From: Heligmosomoides polygyrus polygyrus
Lineage: Eukaryota; Nematoda; Chromadorea; Rhabditida; Heligmosomidae
Direction of reading: 5' to 3'
Assembly: GCA_947396885.1 (NCBI GenBank)
Contig: OX377202.1
Location: forward strand, 1,488,001 to 1,552,000
Length of the DNA: 64,000 bases
Positions 9,931-21,619 of the stretch are shown here, one piece after another. The notes under the pieces are model-generated. The model had not been told where the DNA came from. It worked only from the letters and a program-made list of their open reading frames with translations, and did not search any database. Position numbers and translations under genes: made by a program. Each line of letters begins with the position of its first letter. Within the stretch, counting starts at the first letter, position 1.

Positions 9931-12900
9931 ATTCATCAGCGAAAGCGAGCAGCACGCCCGACACCAAGAAGCGTGGGAGGAGAAAAGGTTCGTCGAAATT
10001 AAGAGATATCGTTTTCTTTAATAATTCATTTTTAGGCGCAGTTCTAAAAAGAAATTCGAGAATAAAAAGTTCAGCTCGCAGCCAGCGATCGACCGGCACC
10101 AATTCGTCAACCACGGCCAGCAACGACGATTCATCGGGAAGAGGTGAGGGTTGTATGGAAAGTTCTGTCAATCTTCGTGGCTTACAGTACCACTAAAATT
10201 CTTTGGAAGAGTGACTGATGACTTAAAACGTCTCAAAGCGTGCCATTTGTATAACCTGGTTCAAGATTGCTTGTAGGAATTCTAGCCAACACCGAACGGT
10301 TTCCTTCTTCACGGAGCATGTGACAGCTTCTGGAACCATTCAGCTTGAACGCGCATGAACAGTTATGAAGCATTTTCTTCTGGGGAGCCGGTAGTTGATC
10401 AGCGACCTCTCCGATCCCGCAGGCGGGGTTTCCTTCGGACATCCTACCAACGAGATTCAGTGAAATCCGGAGTACTGTACTTTTCTCAGCAGTTCTGAAG
10501 TCGATCAATACGGTACGCAGCCGGCGGGACGCTTCGTATCGATCGATTCATGGCGTCGGCGGGCGAGTTGCTCTACTGACCCGTTCATAGTCCGCGACAG
10601 AGCGACGAGAGTCCACCGGGCGGAGGATACTTACCGATTTTTGCAGACGATCGCTCGGCATTAGACCCGTTTAACTTCGACGCCGAGCGACGCGACTCCA
10701 CGTATTGTGGCCATATTGATCGGGCAACGCGATCGATCAATTTGGTCATTATACAAGCCGTCGCGTCGCTCGGCGTCGGAAGTATAAACGGGGCCTTAGG
10801 GCCTCTTCATACTTTGAGCGACAAGAGCGACAAGAGCGACTGGAGCAATTGTAGAGACGTACGTAATTATTTACGTACACCACACTACACCCGTGACTCC
10901 AGCCGCTCTTGTCGCTCTTGTCGCTCAAAGTATGAACAGGTCCTTAGTCGGATTTAGTCACTCCTGTCGCTGCCTTTGCGATCTGTAAACATGGCATGGC
11001 TTTAGGACGCCTGTGGCACCCAACCAGAACAGCAAAAAATTGTTGATTATTTTTTAAGGTAAAAAATTGGGCAATTTAGGGAGTTTGAAGAAAGATAGGG
11101 TAAAGAACAGCTCGCAGTAGACCGAATCCTATTAAAAGTAGATCATTAGTTAAGATTAAAGTCAAGCGCTTCAGGATCACAAAATCAGGACGCTGAAGAA
11201 TACGTGCCGAAGCGACATCTCTCAACTTTCGAGGAGATCATGGAGAGGGCCATGAGAAAGGTAAGACAGTGTTTTCGAGAATATGAACTAGCAGCTCTAA
11301 GAAACGCAGTTATTTACCAAAATCGATCAAAAGTATTAGTACACAATAGTTACGGATGTGACACACTCAAAGCTGCTTTCGAAGTTCTACGACATATTCT
11401 TTGTCGAATCTGTGGCTGAATCTGCGAATAAATACGGTTCTGTGCGGGAAAACTGAGTCGCCTTCGCGCCAGTTGATCGCCGGTGGGTTAGGTACGCAGA
11501 TGCTGCGCAGCAGTAACGAGCGCGCCGTCGTCTGGAATGACGTTGGAGGAAAGTGACACCAGGTGCTAGGAGTCGAAATGGGACTGAAGTTATGAGTTAT
11601 TCAGAATTTCGTTCAGATTATATCATTAAAATAGTCAGGCTGACATTAGTCCTGTACTCGTGCACCCTTTTTCTCATCTTGCAGCTCCTGAGACCTTCAT
11701 CCAACGTCATTCCGAGCGACGGCGCGTGTTTTTAATACCACGCAGCGCCTGCGTTCCTACGGCCCGGTCCATACTACCGACACCGGGCGACGCGACGGCG
11801 GCAAAATAGATTGTTCGTGATGCTCAATCAATATGGCCAGCATACGTGGCGTCGCGTCGCTCGGCGTCGAAGTATAAACGGTTCCTGCCGCGCTCGGCGA
11901 TCAACCAGCGCGACGGCGCCTCAGTGTTCCCGCATTGAACTATGAAGACGTATCAAATAGCCTCAGAAATGTTTTCCTTTTTTTGAAATGTACAAAGCTG
12001 TGGAATAAGACGTAAGCCTGGTTTTATCCAACTGCAGTCACTTGCGCCACACTTCACTCCTATATGAACTGACCATGAATTCCTTCAGATATCTGATGTG
12101 AATCTCCAAGACTCGACATCGGTTTCGCCGTCGTTAATCCGACCAACGTTGACGGAAAAAAGACGTGAGATCTCCATTTGATTTCACCTCTTTCTTATAC
12201 TCACTCCAATTCTGGCATTTTTACGTAACTACGGGTCAACTGGGCGCGACTCGGGGACATAGTTTGCTACATTTCAACGAAAAACAATATTTGAACAAGA
12301 ATTCTCTCAACACTATTCGCCAGTTTTGCTGTTTATTTCCTTTAGCTATGTTTTTATTCATAAAAACGATAATTTAGTTATTTCCTTCCCTTCATTGCTG
12401 GATCAGTTTTTAGCGTTACATGGCGATGTGTTTTTGCGCGCCTTCGATAAAATAATTAACACACGCAATCAGGTACTTTCCGCGACGAGCTCATAGTGCC
12501 CCCTTCCCTTCTAGGCTGATCTCAGTGGAGTGGCCTGGGCGGAGCGGCGTTCTATTTTGACTGACGTCCTCTTATATTTCAGGTGTTGCACCGGTTTTTA
12601 AGCAACGTCACACCAATTAACGAATCCGCAAACTGCGGCGCGGTTTTCGCGCGTCATAAACTTATGCAAATGGGGCGGCGCGGGCGCGAGCAGGGTGGGG
12701 AGTGAACGGCGGACGGGGTCATGTAGGGAATGCACACCTCGGGTGGCCTATTGTTATTCCTTCCTAACGATAAGTACAATCGCAGAGAACGACGAGGGAA
12801 GGAACTCCGTAATTGGTCGTTTCCGAGGGCGATGCGTAATCCACGGCTTCTAGCGACGTTGTGAGCTCTATCCAGAAAGTACCCGCAGTGGAAATATCAG

Positions 12901-15900
12901 CACATAAGGGACCACCATCCGGTCGGTTAGGTATGACGTTTAAGGAGAAGTAACAGGTGACGACTACTCCCAGCACTGAGCGCATCTCGCCGTAGATCAA
13001 ATCAACGTCAACAGTAGCAGAAACAAAATAAGACCTGCTACTCTAGTAAGCACTGGTAATTAATAAACTAATCAATTATTAAAGGAAATTTACATATTGT
13101 GAAGGCTATGCAGTTTCCTTCTTCCTTTTTAGTGCTCCCAGGAAATTGTTTTGATTTACGCGACTCGCTCCGCCACGCGGCGAAGCACCACGATCGCCAT
13201 AGATATTGATTTTTTACGCCGCCCGATCGATATCTATTCCGGCAACTATAAACTGGGGCACACCAGGAGTTCTGCTGTATTTTTCACAGATGTGTCTACG
13301 AAAAAGTTTTGAATGATTTTTCTGTTTGACTTTGTGGTGTTGCAGTGATGATGGCGCCGTCTGTCTCGCTCGATACTACAACAATACACTTCGATCAACC
13401 CATCTGGGATAATCCTGAACTTCGCGAAGAGCTGCTGGATTCCGAGGAGGACTTCGCACTGGACGGTAGTTTTTCGCGTTGACCTACCTTTAACAAAAAT
13501 TGTTGGTATCCGTCTTCAAAATGTAAGCAGAGCGAGAGTTAGTGTTCCGAAACGGAGGTCAAACCAATTTTTCACATTTACTAATTTCTATTAATTTAGC
13601 TGTTGATTTGTTTTTATTTCCTTTCCTTTCTGAGTGCAGGAGTAATGCTAGGCACCGTTTATACTTCCGACGCCGAAAGACGCGACGGCGCGGCGTGTAT
13701 AATGACCAAATTGATCGATCGCCTCGCCCGATCAATGTGGCCACAATACGTGGCGTGGCGTCGCTCGGCGACGAAGTATAAACGGTCCCTTAGAGCAAAA
13801 TAGAGAAAGACGCGACATTATTTTTTGTCCATAAAACGGGCATGGGAAGTAGACGTAAGATCGATGTAGAAAAGCCCAAGCCTAGCCTATAATGATTGTT
13901 AGAAGAGAATACCTAGCGTTCAGAAATACAGCTCCAAACCTCCCTACCTATGCCCGGGTGCTCGCCAGGAATAACCTCATCCAAGTTAATCGTTAATTGC
14001 ACTTGTTCTGATTGATCTCCAGCGATTCATTACCTTTTTGCTTGGCCACACACTTTTTGAGGTTTACATAAATGAAGAAATAAGTAGTTGTGTTTATTTT
14101 CGGAGAATTTGAATATATTTTTTCTCGTGTATTCTAATCTTCCTCGGATGTCGCAGATTTGTGCAAGCGGTTCTATTCAAAAACTGACAACTTTCAGCTA
14201 CACCTCCGTCGCTTCGAGAAGACACAGTGGCCGTTGATGAGATCATCAGGTTAGTTCAGTCAACTAACAAACGATACCTCTAGGTTAGTGTGACTGCATA
14301 CCAGTAGCCACGAGAGGCATTTCATATCTAATTTCTGTAATTTTTTTTTTCTAAACGCAAAATTTCAATTTCAGTGCGGCAACCCATGCCGTGGACTACA
14401 ATCCAATTGACCACGACCGCCGGGATGAAATGATATCTGGATGGAGTTCAGATGACGGTGAGTTGTGAATACGAGCGTTGGTACGTTGAATTTCGCTTTA
14501 AAAAATGAAGCTAGCTGGGTGCTATTATTTTAAGGAAAAGATCGAAAGTCAAAGTTTATGGTTTTCGAAGTCAACTAGAAGATTTTCAAATGAAGCCGGA
14601 CACTTGTGAAGTTCATGTGAACACCTTACGAATCAAAACTACAGTTGTGGCCGTAGCCTTTTCAAAAATGCCGAAAAAGCCGCATTTTCCCGGCTTTTCC
14701 GGCCTTTCCAAATAACCTCCTTTAAAGTTAACCATTTTCGAAAGCAAACACATTTTTGAGTTTAGCAGTTCAAGCTCTATAGCAATAAAAAACTGCAAAA
14801 AATGTCAAAGTTCAACCGAATTTTTTCAAAGGTTAGTTTTTCGTTCAAAATCGTGCTCTATTGCGAAGGGCGGCTGCGGACGAGTTGCCGGTAGCAAGTC
14901 GTCAAAAACCGTTGCATGCTCATAACTCCTTCAGTTTTAGGTGTTTTTTTAAAAGGTTGGTACCGTTCGATTTGTCTCTTCGAGATCTACACAACCATGT
15001 ATACAACTTTATCAGACCACCGCATTTTCGAAGTGGGTGGGTAAAAATGACCGGAACGGGCTCTTTGCGATTGGAGAAGCTTATTTTTCAGGGCTTGCAT
15101 GTTCTCGGAGTATATCAGACATGGCGTAAAGTGTTCCGTCATGCCAGGAATCCACTGAGAGTGCGCCGTGAACAATGTATATAGGATCGGACCTATCAAT
15201 CGAGTGGACACAACAGGGTGTAGAGTAGACGATTGGGGAGTTTATGAAAAATTCTCAGCCGCCCTAGTTAGGAATTGCTATAACGCAGTCCAGATAGCCT
15301 TTGGAGTGCGTCGTGAACAGTGCATATAGAATCGAACCTATCAATCGAGTGGGTGCGACAGCTCGCAAATTGCACGCGCGGGCGTGTTCGGAGCGCAATA
15401 ACTCTGTCGAGATTGAATCGTTCCGGCTGCGGCTCGTAGGGTTCGTAGGCAACAAAGAGCTTTAGAAGTCGGCAAAAGTACAGCGTTATAGCTTCTAAAA
15501 TGGCGAAATTATAGCGGTGTGAAAATGCATGTGAGGCTTGTGTGGCCTAATTTTTTCCCCACTTCAGTCGATGCCTGCGGGAAGACGAGATGAGCCAACA
15601 GCCCACAAGCACGTAAGAGAGCAGAGTACTGAAGGCACTTTGCGATGGCATGCTCGTAACTCCCCTGCTGCCTAAGCTGCTTCGGCCCCATCCGACATTT
15701 TAGAGTGGTGGAGGGCAGCGGTGAAGTTTCCAGCGCTCTTTCTCGTCCACATTTGAGTTTTCAGCGCTCGCAGTGGTAAGGATCTGTTCAGCTCAAAATG
15801 CTCTATCGAACGGTACCAATCTCGTCAAATTCTAAGAACATCGATTTTTTGACAATTTCGCATCGAAGACAACCTAGCTTATTAAATTGCCTTAGTCCCA

Positions 15901-18900
15901 GCTGCCATTTTAGGCTGGCGGGCTTAGTAGTTGAAGTTTCCTGCGCTCTTACTCGCCCAGATCACAGTTTTTCCGAAACTCAATAACACCGTTCAATTCA
16001 GCATGAAAAGCTCTATCGAATGGTGCCAAACTTGGGCCGGTTCGGAAAAATCAATTTTCGATGACGTCGTGCCCCCTCTGCCGCGGCCTGGAGTGCTCTT
16101 GTCTTCGATGCGAAATTGTCAAAAAGTTGATGTTCTCAGAATTGGACGAGATTGGTACCGTTCGATAGATCTTTTCGAGCTGAACAGAACATTACCACTG
16201 CGAGTGCTGAAAACTCAAATGTGGACGAGAATGAGCGCTGGAAGCTTCACCGCTGCCCTCCACCGCTCTAAAATGTCAGATGGGGCCGAAGCAGCTTAGG
16301 CAGCAGGGGAGTTATGAGCATGCCATCGCAATGCGCCTTCAGTATTCTGCTCTCCTACGCGCTTGTGGGCTGTTGGCTCATCTCGTCTTCCCGCAGTGAT
16401 CGACTGAAGTCGGGAAAAAATAGGCCACACAAGCCTCACATGCATTTTCACACCGCTATAATTTCGCCCTTTAAGAAGCTACAACGCTGTACTTTTGCGG
16501 ACTACTAAAGCACTCTGTTGCCTACAAAACCCACGAGCCGCAGTCGGAACGAGTCAATTTCGACAGAGTTATTGTGCTCCGAACACGCCCGCGCGTGCAA
16601 TTTGCGAGCTGTCGCTCCCACTCGATTGATAGGTTCGATTCTATATGCACTGTTCATGACGCACTCCAAAGGCTAGCTGAACAGCCTTAGAGCAACACCT
16701 GAGTAGGGCGGCTGAGAATTTCTCATAGAACTCCCTAAACGCTCACACTACAAGCTGTCCCCCCCCCCCTCGATTGATAGGTTGATCCTCTATGCATAGT
16801 GCACGGCGCACTCTCAGTGTATTCCTGGTATGACGGAACACTTTACGCCATGTTTGATATACTCCGAGACCATGCAAGCCCTGAAAAATAAGCTTCTCCA
16901 ATCGCAAAAGGTCTGCCCCAGTCATTTTTGACCATCCACTGCGAAAACGCGGTGGTCTGGCGAAGCTGTGCAAATGGTTGTGTAGACCTCGAAGAGACGA
17001 ATCGAACGATACTGACCGTTTCCCAAAAAAGAACCCTCAAATTAGAGGAATTGTGAGCACGCAACGGTTTTCGACGGCTTGCGACCGACAACTCGTCCGC
17101 GACCGCCCTTCGCAATGGAGCGCAAGTTTTCAATTTCGGCCATTTTCATAGCATCATATAAACAATGTATACCATACGATAGAGTTCGAGCTCCCGAGCT
17201 CAAATATATCCTTCGTTTTTGAAATAAACGAATTTTAGGCGAGTTATATCAAAAAGACGCAAAAGCCGGGAAAACGCGGCTTTTTCGGGATTTGATCAAA
17301 AGATACGGCCATAACTGTAGCCTCGTCCAATTTTATTCTCCTGGATAAAAATGGTTTTGAGGTTATTTTTAAGTGCAGACAACAACAACTTTTGTGTACC
17401 AATTTGTGCCGTTTGGAGAGATTGCGTCGCAGACCAGTCTATCTCGCTGCAATTTTTATCAGCCACATGAAAATCGTGACGAGATTTTTATTGGACAAAT
17501 CTTAGGAATTTCAGCGTTGGTGGTATAAAGCCCGTTTATACTTTGTCTCCGTGCGACGCGAAGCCACGTATAGTGGCCATATTGATTGTGCGACGGGATC
17601 GATCAATTTGGCCTCATTGCGTGGCCATCGCGTCGCGCCGCGACGAAGTATAAACGGGGCCTAAGGCCTAGCAGCGCTGTTCGGAAAGCAGAAGGTGCGG
17701 GTTCGAGTCCCACCTGGCGCAAGAACTTTGATCATGACTAGACATCCATCCAACAGCTTAACAATTCCGTTTGCGTAGAGTTACGCACTAATGGGCAGGG
17801 TACCAATAACAATTGAACAACACGTGTCCACTGCACACTTTCGAGTGAGCAGTATTTAGACCATAAATCACATACGTAGATCGAGGTAATGGACGAGTGC
17901 GCGGCGCGATCAGTGTACAAAAATAGACCGGGCCATAATAAGACTGTACACTCAAAAAAAACCTGCTTTTCTTCATTTTAAAGTAAGTCTAAAATCATCC
18001 TTAATGGCTGAAAACCAAGAAAAAATGTATTAAAATTTCAAATACAATTTTCACTTCTTTGAGACAGGCGCATTACAAATAGATTTAGATATTTTCGATG
18101 TACAGCGTGTGGTAGGAAGGCAGAAGCCCACCCCACACTAAGATTGTGCTGGAGTAGTGAACTCTAGTATTAAAAATGCACGGAAAATTCGTCGTCAAAA
18201 CTCCTCACCAAAAATTTTTTTGCCCAAACTTCGCGCAAGGGGGGAGGCGAAGTATTTGGAGGGGAGGGGGGGGGGGCTAATCACGCTTTTGATACCCGTT
18301 TTTGAAGTTTAGGCTGATTGCGGTACGTTACGTAATGCCGTAACGGTTGAGTAGTACCAGAAACGGATGTCAAATAGATTCGATATCAGCGAAGTCAGTG
18401 CGCCAGTCACCCGTGCCTACCGTAGCTTACCGTAGTCCGGCGTATCGGCACCAGCACCCCAAATGACCCCCCCCCCCACCCCATAAGCGAAGTTTGGACG
18501 AAAGACGTGATTATGACCTCGACGGCCTTAGCCACTCGTACCTACCGTAATCGGCCGAAATCTCAGACAGATTCGTGATCAGCTCCACAAATAACCTCCC
18601 CCTGCGCGAGATTCGACCTCTGGTTTTGTGAAATTAGAATAAAGAAGACGTTCTTACTAGGGTGACCACGTTTTCAAATCACTACAGTTAGACGAATCAT
18701 CGCGGGAGCCTGCGGCGTTTATGGATCAACCAGCCGTCGGTACGGCCTCTCGGCCGCACCGGCGGATTCTTCGCCGTGGCAGTAACATCTCATCATCAAT
18801 TGTAGCTGCCACCTATGTCATAGTTTCTTCAGGAAGAACATCTTAACTACGTCGATGAGGGCAAGTTAGAAAAAAGCGAAAAAATGGACGACATCCACAA

Positions 18901-19694
18901 AACGCTTATTTGCCCAATATCGATTGATGGCGATCGACAGTTCAAAAACGAATTTAAGATTCGTGTTCAGCGACCTTGATTACCACCAGGGCTGAAGTTT
19001 CGTGCCGCTCGAACGACATCCGAAAAAAATCGATAATATCGATCGATATCGATTGGTCGACTACAGATTCGTGTTCAGCGACCTCGGTTACCCCCAACTA
19101 CCCCCAGGGCTGAAGTTTTGTGCTGCTTGAACGGCATCCGCAAAAAATCGATAATATCGATCGATATCGATTGGTCGACTACAGATTCGTGTTCAGCGAC
19201 CTCGGTTACCCCCAAGGTTGTGATTTCGTGTCGCTTGAATGACATCCGCAAAAATCAATAATATCGATTGATATCGATTGCCTTCCCTGCTGTCAACGCC
19301 TCCCGTCGATGGTCATCTAAATGCCCAGGCACGTCTACCGACGTGTTCGGCAGGTCTACGGCATCGCCAGGCACGTCGATGTTCAACAATCGCTTCCAAT
19401 ACGCAGTGCCTCCACTCCAGTTGTGACGGACGGAAATACGCACACACACACTGCTCCTTTATGTATAGTAGGATGTTGGAGCCATGCCAGCACTTTACGA
19501 TGATCTCTGTGTCCAAAAGTTAAATAGGAACCGCATGCTAAACTAAACTGTTAAGGAAACGAATAAAAATCTTAATATTTTGTGGAGGAGATAAATAGCA
19601 ACTGATACGGAGTACTACTGACATCAAAATAATGTAGAATTGATTTCAGACGACTATTCAACGCTAGATCTCAGTCAAGTTCGCAGAGTTGACG
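9931..19694 (+). CDS. Unrecognised acidic, Ser-rich protein; partial gene, six exons
   Basis: Proposed exons: 9931-9987 (or from 9919, same frame), 10036-10143 (or from 10075, same phase), 13346-13465, 14198-14249, 14375-14457 and 19650-19694. Each has an AG acceptor and GT donor. Phases at the joins run 1,1,1,2,1 and always fit, with no stop, giving about 155 residues. The first part is basic (KKRGRRK, possible nuclear signal) and Ser/Thr-rich; the rest is acidic (LDSEEDF, WSSDDDD) with PIWDNPELREE and a final VRRVDG. I see no domain I can name. The true start (upstream of 9931) and end (after 19694, phase 1) are not visible. An ATG at 13348 could be an internal start. The last exon is also phase-compatible with C3orf33 exon 2, but C3orf33 has its own first exon, so I keep them apart. 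The intron before exon 6 is 5.2 kb and holds the 2.7-kb palindrome. Confidence 0.55.
10664..10795. mobile_element. MITE, GGGCCCGTTTATACTTCG family, TTA duplication
   Basis: The arms CTTCGACGCCGAGCGACGCG and CGTCGCGTCGCTCGGCGTCG flank a centre with TTGATCG … CGATCGATCAA. TTA lies on both sides (10661-10663 and 10796-10798). A 3-bp TTA duplication with GGGCC-type ends suggests PIF/Harbinger (Tourist-like) mobilisation. Confidence 0.75.
10799..10943. mobile_element. MITE, GGGCCTGTTCATACTTCG family, TTA duplication
   Basis: Left end GGGCCTCTTCATACTTTGAG, right end CTCAAAGTATGAACAGGTCC, with repeated GCGACAAGA units inside each arm. TTA on both sides (10796-10798, 10944-10946); the left TTA is shared with the neighbouring element. 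Confidence 0.75.
10947..13157. other. Intron of the acidic gene; little else seen
   Basis: A 71-codon ORF at 11204-11419 (STFEEIMERAMRKVRQC) is isolated and lacks splice context. A GC-rich patch at about 12640-12720 and one MITE (11761-11885) are the only structures I can name. Confidence 0.35.
11761..11885. mobile_element. MITE, GGGCCCGTTTATACTTCG family (diverged)
   Basis: Left GGCCCGGTCCATACTACCGA and right GCTCGGCGTCGAAGTATAAA around a TCAATATGG centre. It is more diverged than the copy at 10664. Confidence 0.55.
13158..13260. mobile_element. MITE, GCCCTAGTTTATA family (partial)
   Basis: Contains CCGCCACGCGGCGAAGCACC, ATAGATATTGATTTTTTACG and TCGATATCTATTCCGG, then ACTATAAACTGGGGC. The left end is eroded. 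It lies 86 bp before exon 3 of the acidic gene. Confidence 0.5.
13651..13789. mobile_element. MITE, GGGCCCGTTTATACTTCG family
   Basis: Left GGCACCGTTTATACTTCCGA, right CGACGAAGTATAAACGGTCC followed by TTA; the centre is TTGATCGATCGCC. It sits in an intron of the acidic gene. Confidence 0.65.
14625..17340. repeat. 2.7-kb imperfect palindrome inside an intron
   Basis: The left arm (about 14625-15878) and right arm (about 16098-17340) are inverted copies along their length. Paired landmarks are GAAGGGCGGCTGCGGACGAG (14867) with CTCGTCCGCGACCGCCCTTC (17092), TTTGCGATTGGAGAAGCTTA (15063) with TAAGCTTCTCCAATCGCAAA (16889), and ACAATTTCGCATCGAAGACA (15853) with TGTCTTCGATGCGAAATTGT (16100). The centre is about 15985. 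There is no recognisable transposase, and chance ORFs mirror each other in the two arms. Confidence 0.85.
17529..17661. mobile_element. MITE, GGGCCCGTTTATACTTCG family
   Basis: Left CCCGTTTATACTTTGTCTCC, right GCGACGAAGTATAAACGGGG, centre GATCGATCAATTTGGCC; TAA follows. Confidence 0.65.
17672..17740 (+). repeat. Fragment of the tRNA-like repeat
   Basis: Begins in the anticodon arm (GTTCGGAAAGCAGAAG) and keeps GCGGGTTCGAGTCCCACC, GGCGC and the downstream CAAGAACTTTGATCATGACT, matching the copy at 4560-4670. Confidence 0.55.
17741..18954. other. Intronic DNA with homopolymer runs, no gene seen
   Basis: A G-rich run near 18255-18277 and a C-rich run near 18467-18482 flank repeats of TACCGTAG. 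The stretch GACCTCGACGGCC … TACCGTAATCG (18516-18552) recurs at 62106-62147, so a dispersed repeat is present. Confidence 0.4.
18959..19281. repeat. Tandem repeat, three units of about 100-116 bp with ATCGATATCGAT core
   Basis: Units begin ATTCGTGTTCAGCGACCT and end ATCGATATCGATTGGTCGAC. They differ in the number of TTACCCCCAA steps. The third unit is truncated, with two changes in the ATCGAT stretch. Located 370 bp before the last proposed exon of the acidic gene. Confidence 0.85.
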
Positions 19695-20289
19695 GTGAGT
19701 ACAGTGTACTCTATTTATTTATTTTTAATCTAATACATATCACACAGAATATTAATAGTATAGAGGGCTTTTCTTGTGTCTATTAAATGTGCAACAGTTC
19801 AATTATAGAACACGAGTCGGTTATTCTCTCGATGCGAAGGCGTCATCTGAAAGACGTCGCCTACGAACCGAGTATAGACGTCGTTGACAGCATCTGACTT
19901 GCACGACGCCACATATTTATCTCTACTATGCACAGCGTATACTTGGCGATCACGACACAGCGCTGAACGGTCATTGCTGCTCACTTTGAATGATGATATT
20001 CAATAGCAGTAACTGTGGTATACAAATAAGATCAACTGATTGCTGCGTCCCGAGGCGGCTTCATTCGCGGAGTATAAATATTCTGGAAGCGACTGACGCA
20101 TAGTTGTGCTTTCACGAATCAGACTTTATTCGTTTTCGATTTCTCTGCAAAGGCTTGCACTCTATTCGGCGTGTTTTTTTTAATCTGCTCTTCAAAAACT
20201 TCGCTTCGGCTGACGTTTCAGCCTCTTCGCCTTCTTCGCGGCCTTAAAAGAAGTTGACAACATATTTGGGCATAAGCTATTCTATTCCC

Positions 20290-21084
20290 CTAACAAAGGA
20301 AGGGTCTGAAGCGTATGTCTGAACGGGGGGAGCGAGTCATATAGGGAGAATCCCCATCCCTCAATTAGTATAAAAATGCGTTCATTTTTTGCCAAGTTAT
20401 TAAACCCAAGAAGCAGGGAGACCCTGAAGTCACAATGGAATACGGCGCACCACGAGTTTGGGGGTCTTGTACGCCCGCGAGGCCTCTGACGGCAAGCGGC
20501 TCGGAGCGCAGTATAATTGACGGTGCTTCATGCGAGGGAGGTCGAGAGTTCGATTCTTCTGCGCTGTTTCATTTTTGCATTTCACTGACTGGTTGAGATT
20601 TGGGGGATTCTGATTCTCTATACCATTCTCAGACGTTTTCTGCGCGTTTTTCTCGTTTCCTGTGTATCACTGTGTATGTTGAACATTTCTGCATCACCAT
20701 GTTGAATACCACAGCATGCAGCTGGCAAATGCACAGAAAACGTCTGAAAATTGTATAGACGTCAGAATCCCCCAACTCTCAACCAGTCAGTTGAAATGCA
20801 AAAATGCAGCAGCGAGGAAGAACCGAACCCACGATCCTCCTCGCATGAGGCGACGTCACTTCCACTGCGCTCCGAACCACTTGTCGACAGAGGCATCGCA
20901 GGCGTACAAGACCCCCAAACTCGTGATGCGCTGTATTCCATTGTGACTTCAAGGAGCCCCTACTCCTTGGGTTTAACGACTTGGCAGAAAATAAACGCAT
21001 TTTTATACTAATTGAGGGGTGGGGATTCTCCCTATATGGTTCGCTTCCCCCGTTCAGACATACGCCTCAGACCCTTCCCTTGTA
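20290..21084. mobile_element. Fold-back pair of tRNA-derived repeats
   Basis: The arms at 20290-20680 and 20697-21084 are inverted copies: TGAAGTCACAATGGAATACG with CGTATTCCATTGTGACTTCA in slightly changed form, and the outer GGGTCTGAAGCGTATGTCTGAACGG with its inverse. Each arm includes a tRNA-like piece (GCGCAGT…, then GTTCGATTC or GTTCGGTTC). A diverged partial copy is at 40795-40913. Confidence 0.7.
20805..20880 (-). tRNA. tRNA-like segment inside the fold-back repeat (pseudogene)
   Basis: Read on the minus strand: GCGCAGTGGAAGTGACGTCG (A-box-like), CTCATGCGAG (anticodon-arm-like with CAT), then GTGGGTTCGGTTCTTCC (B-box-like). The mirror copy in the left arm is at about 20495-20571. The acceptor stem is poor, so a functional tRNA is unlikely. 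Confidence 0.3.
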
Positions 21085-21409
21085 AGCATCGCTTCTTCAT
21101 AGTGAATACCGTTATAAAACGTACCAGAGTAAACAGCCGATATCTGGGCATAAGCAATTAACCTAAGATTATGTTCGCAACTAATTGTAAGTTCCCGCCG
21201 TTTTCAAGCATGTTATGTCTGAAAGTTTTTTTGCAAAACATTTTACAGCTATCGAAAGGCTTTCTATCTTTTTTTATTTGTTTTGGTCATTTTTCAAGTG
21301 ATTGAAGTGGAAAGTCAAAAAGAAAAGATGACCCTTGTCGACGGTTCTCTGCGTACGCTTGAGATTTTCTGTACGTTATAGACCGTTCGAAAGTTGATGA
21401 GTCGTGTTA

Positions 21410-21544
21410 GCTCCAGTTTATACTTGCGCCGCCACGCGGAGCGGCACCACGATCACCATAGATATCGATTTTTCGCGTCGCCCGATCGATATCTATTCCG
21501 ACCATGGTGCTGCGCCGCGCAGCGGTTCAAGTGTAATCTAGGGC
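21410..21544. mobile_element. MITE, GCCCTAGTTTATACTTG family, TTA duplication
   Basis: Left GCTCCAGTTTATACTTGCGC, right CAAGTGTAATCTAGGGC, TTA on both sides (21407-21409, 21545-21547), with a GATATCGATTTTT … CGATCGATATC centre. Confidence 0.75.
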
Positions 21545-21619
21545 TTACTGGGATGTGAGTTGGGTTTTTCGTGCGTTTTTATTTTCGTTAATTTTCAGGG
21601 CATTAAAGTGGAGTATCCA

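Noticed and set aside
14861..15184. 107-codon + strand ORF and mirrored ORFs at 16743-17133
   Set aside because: They are the same palindrome sequence read in both arms, with no splice context and no recognisable protein.
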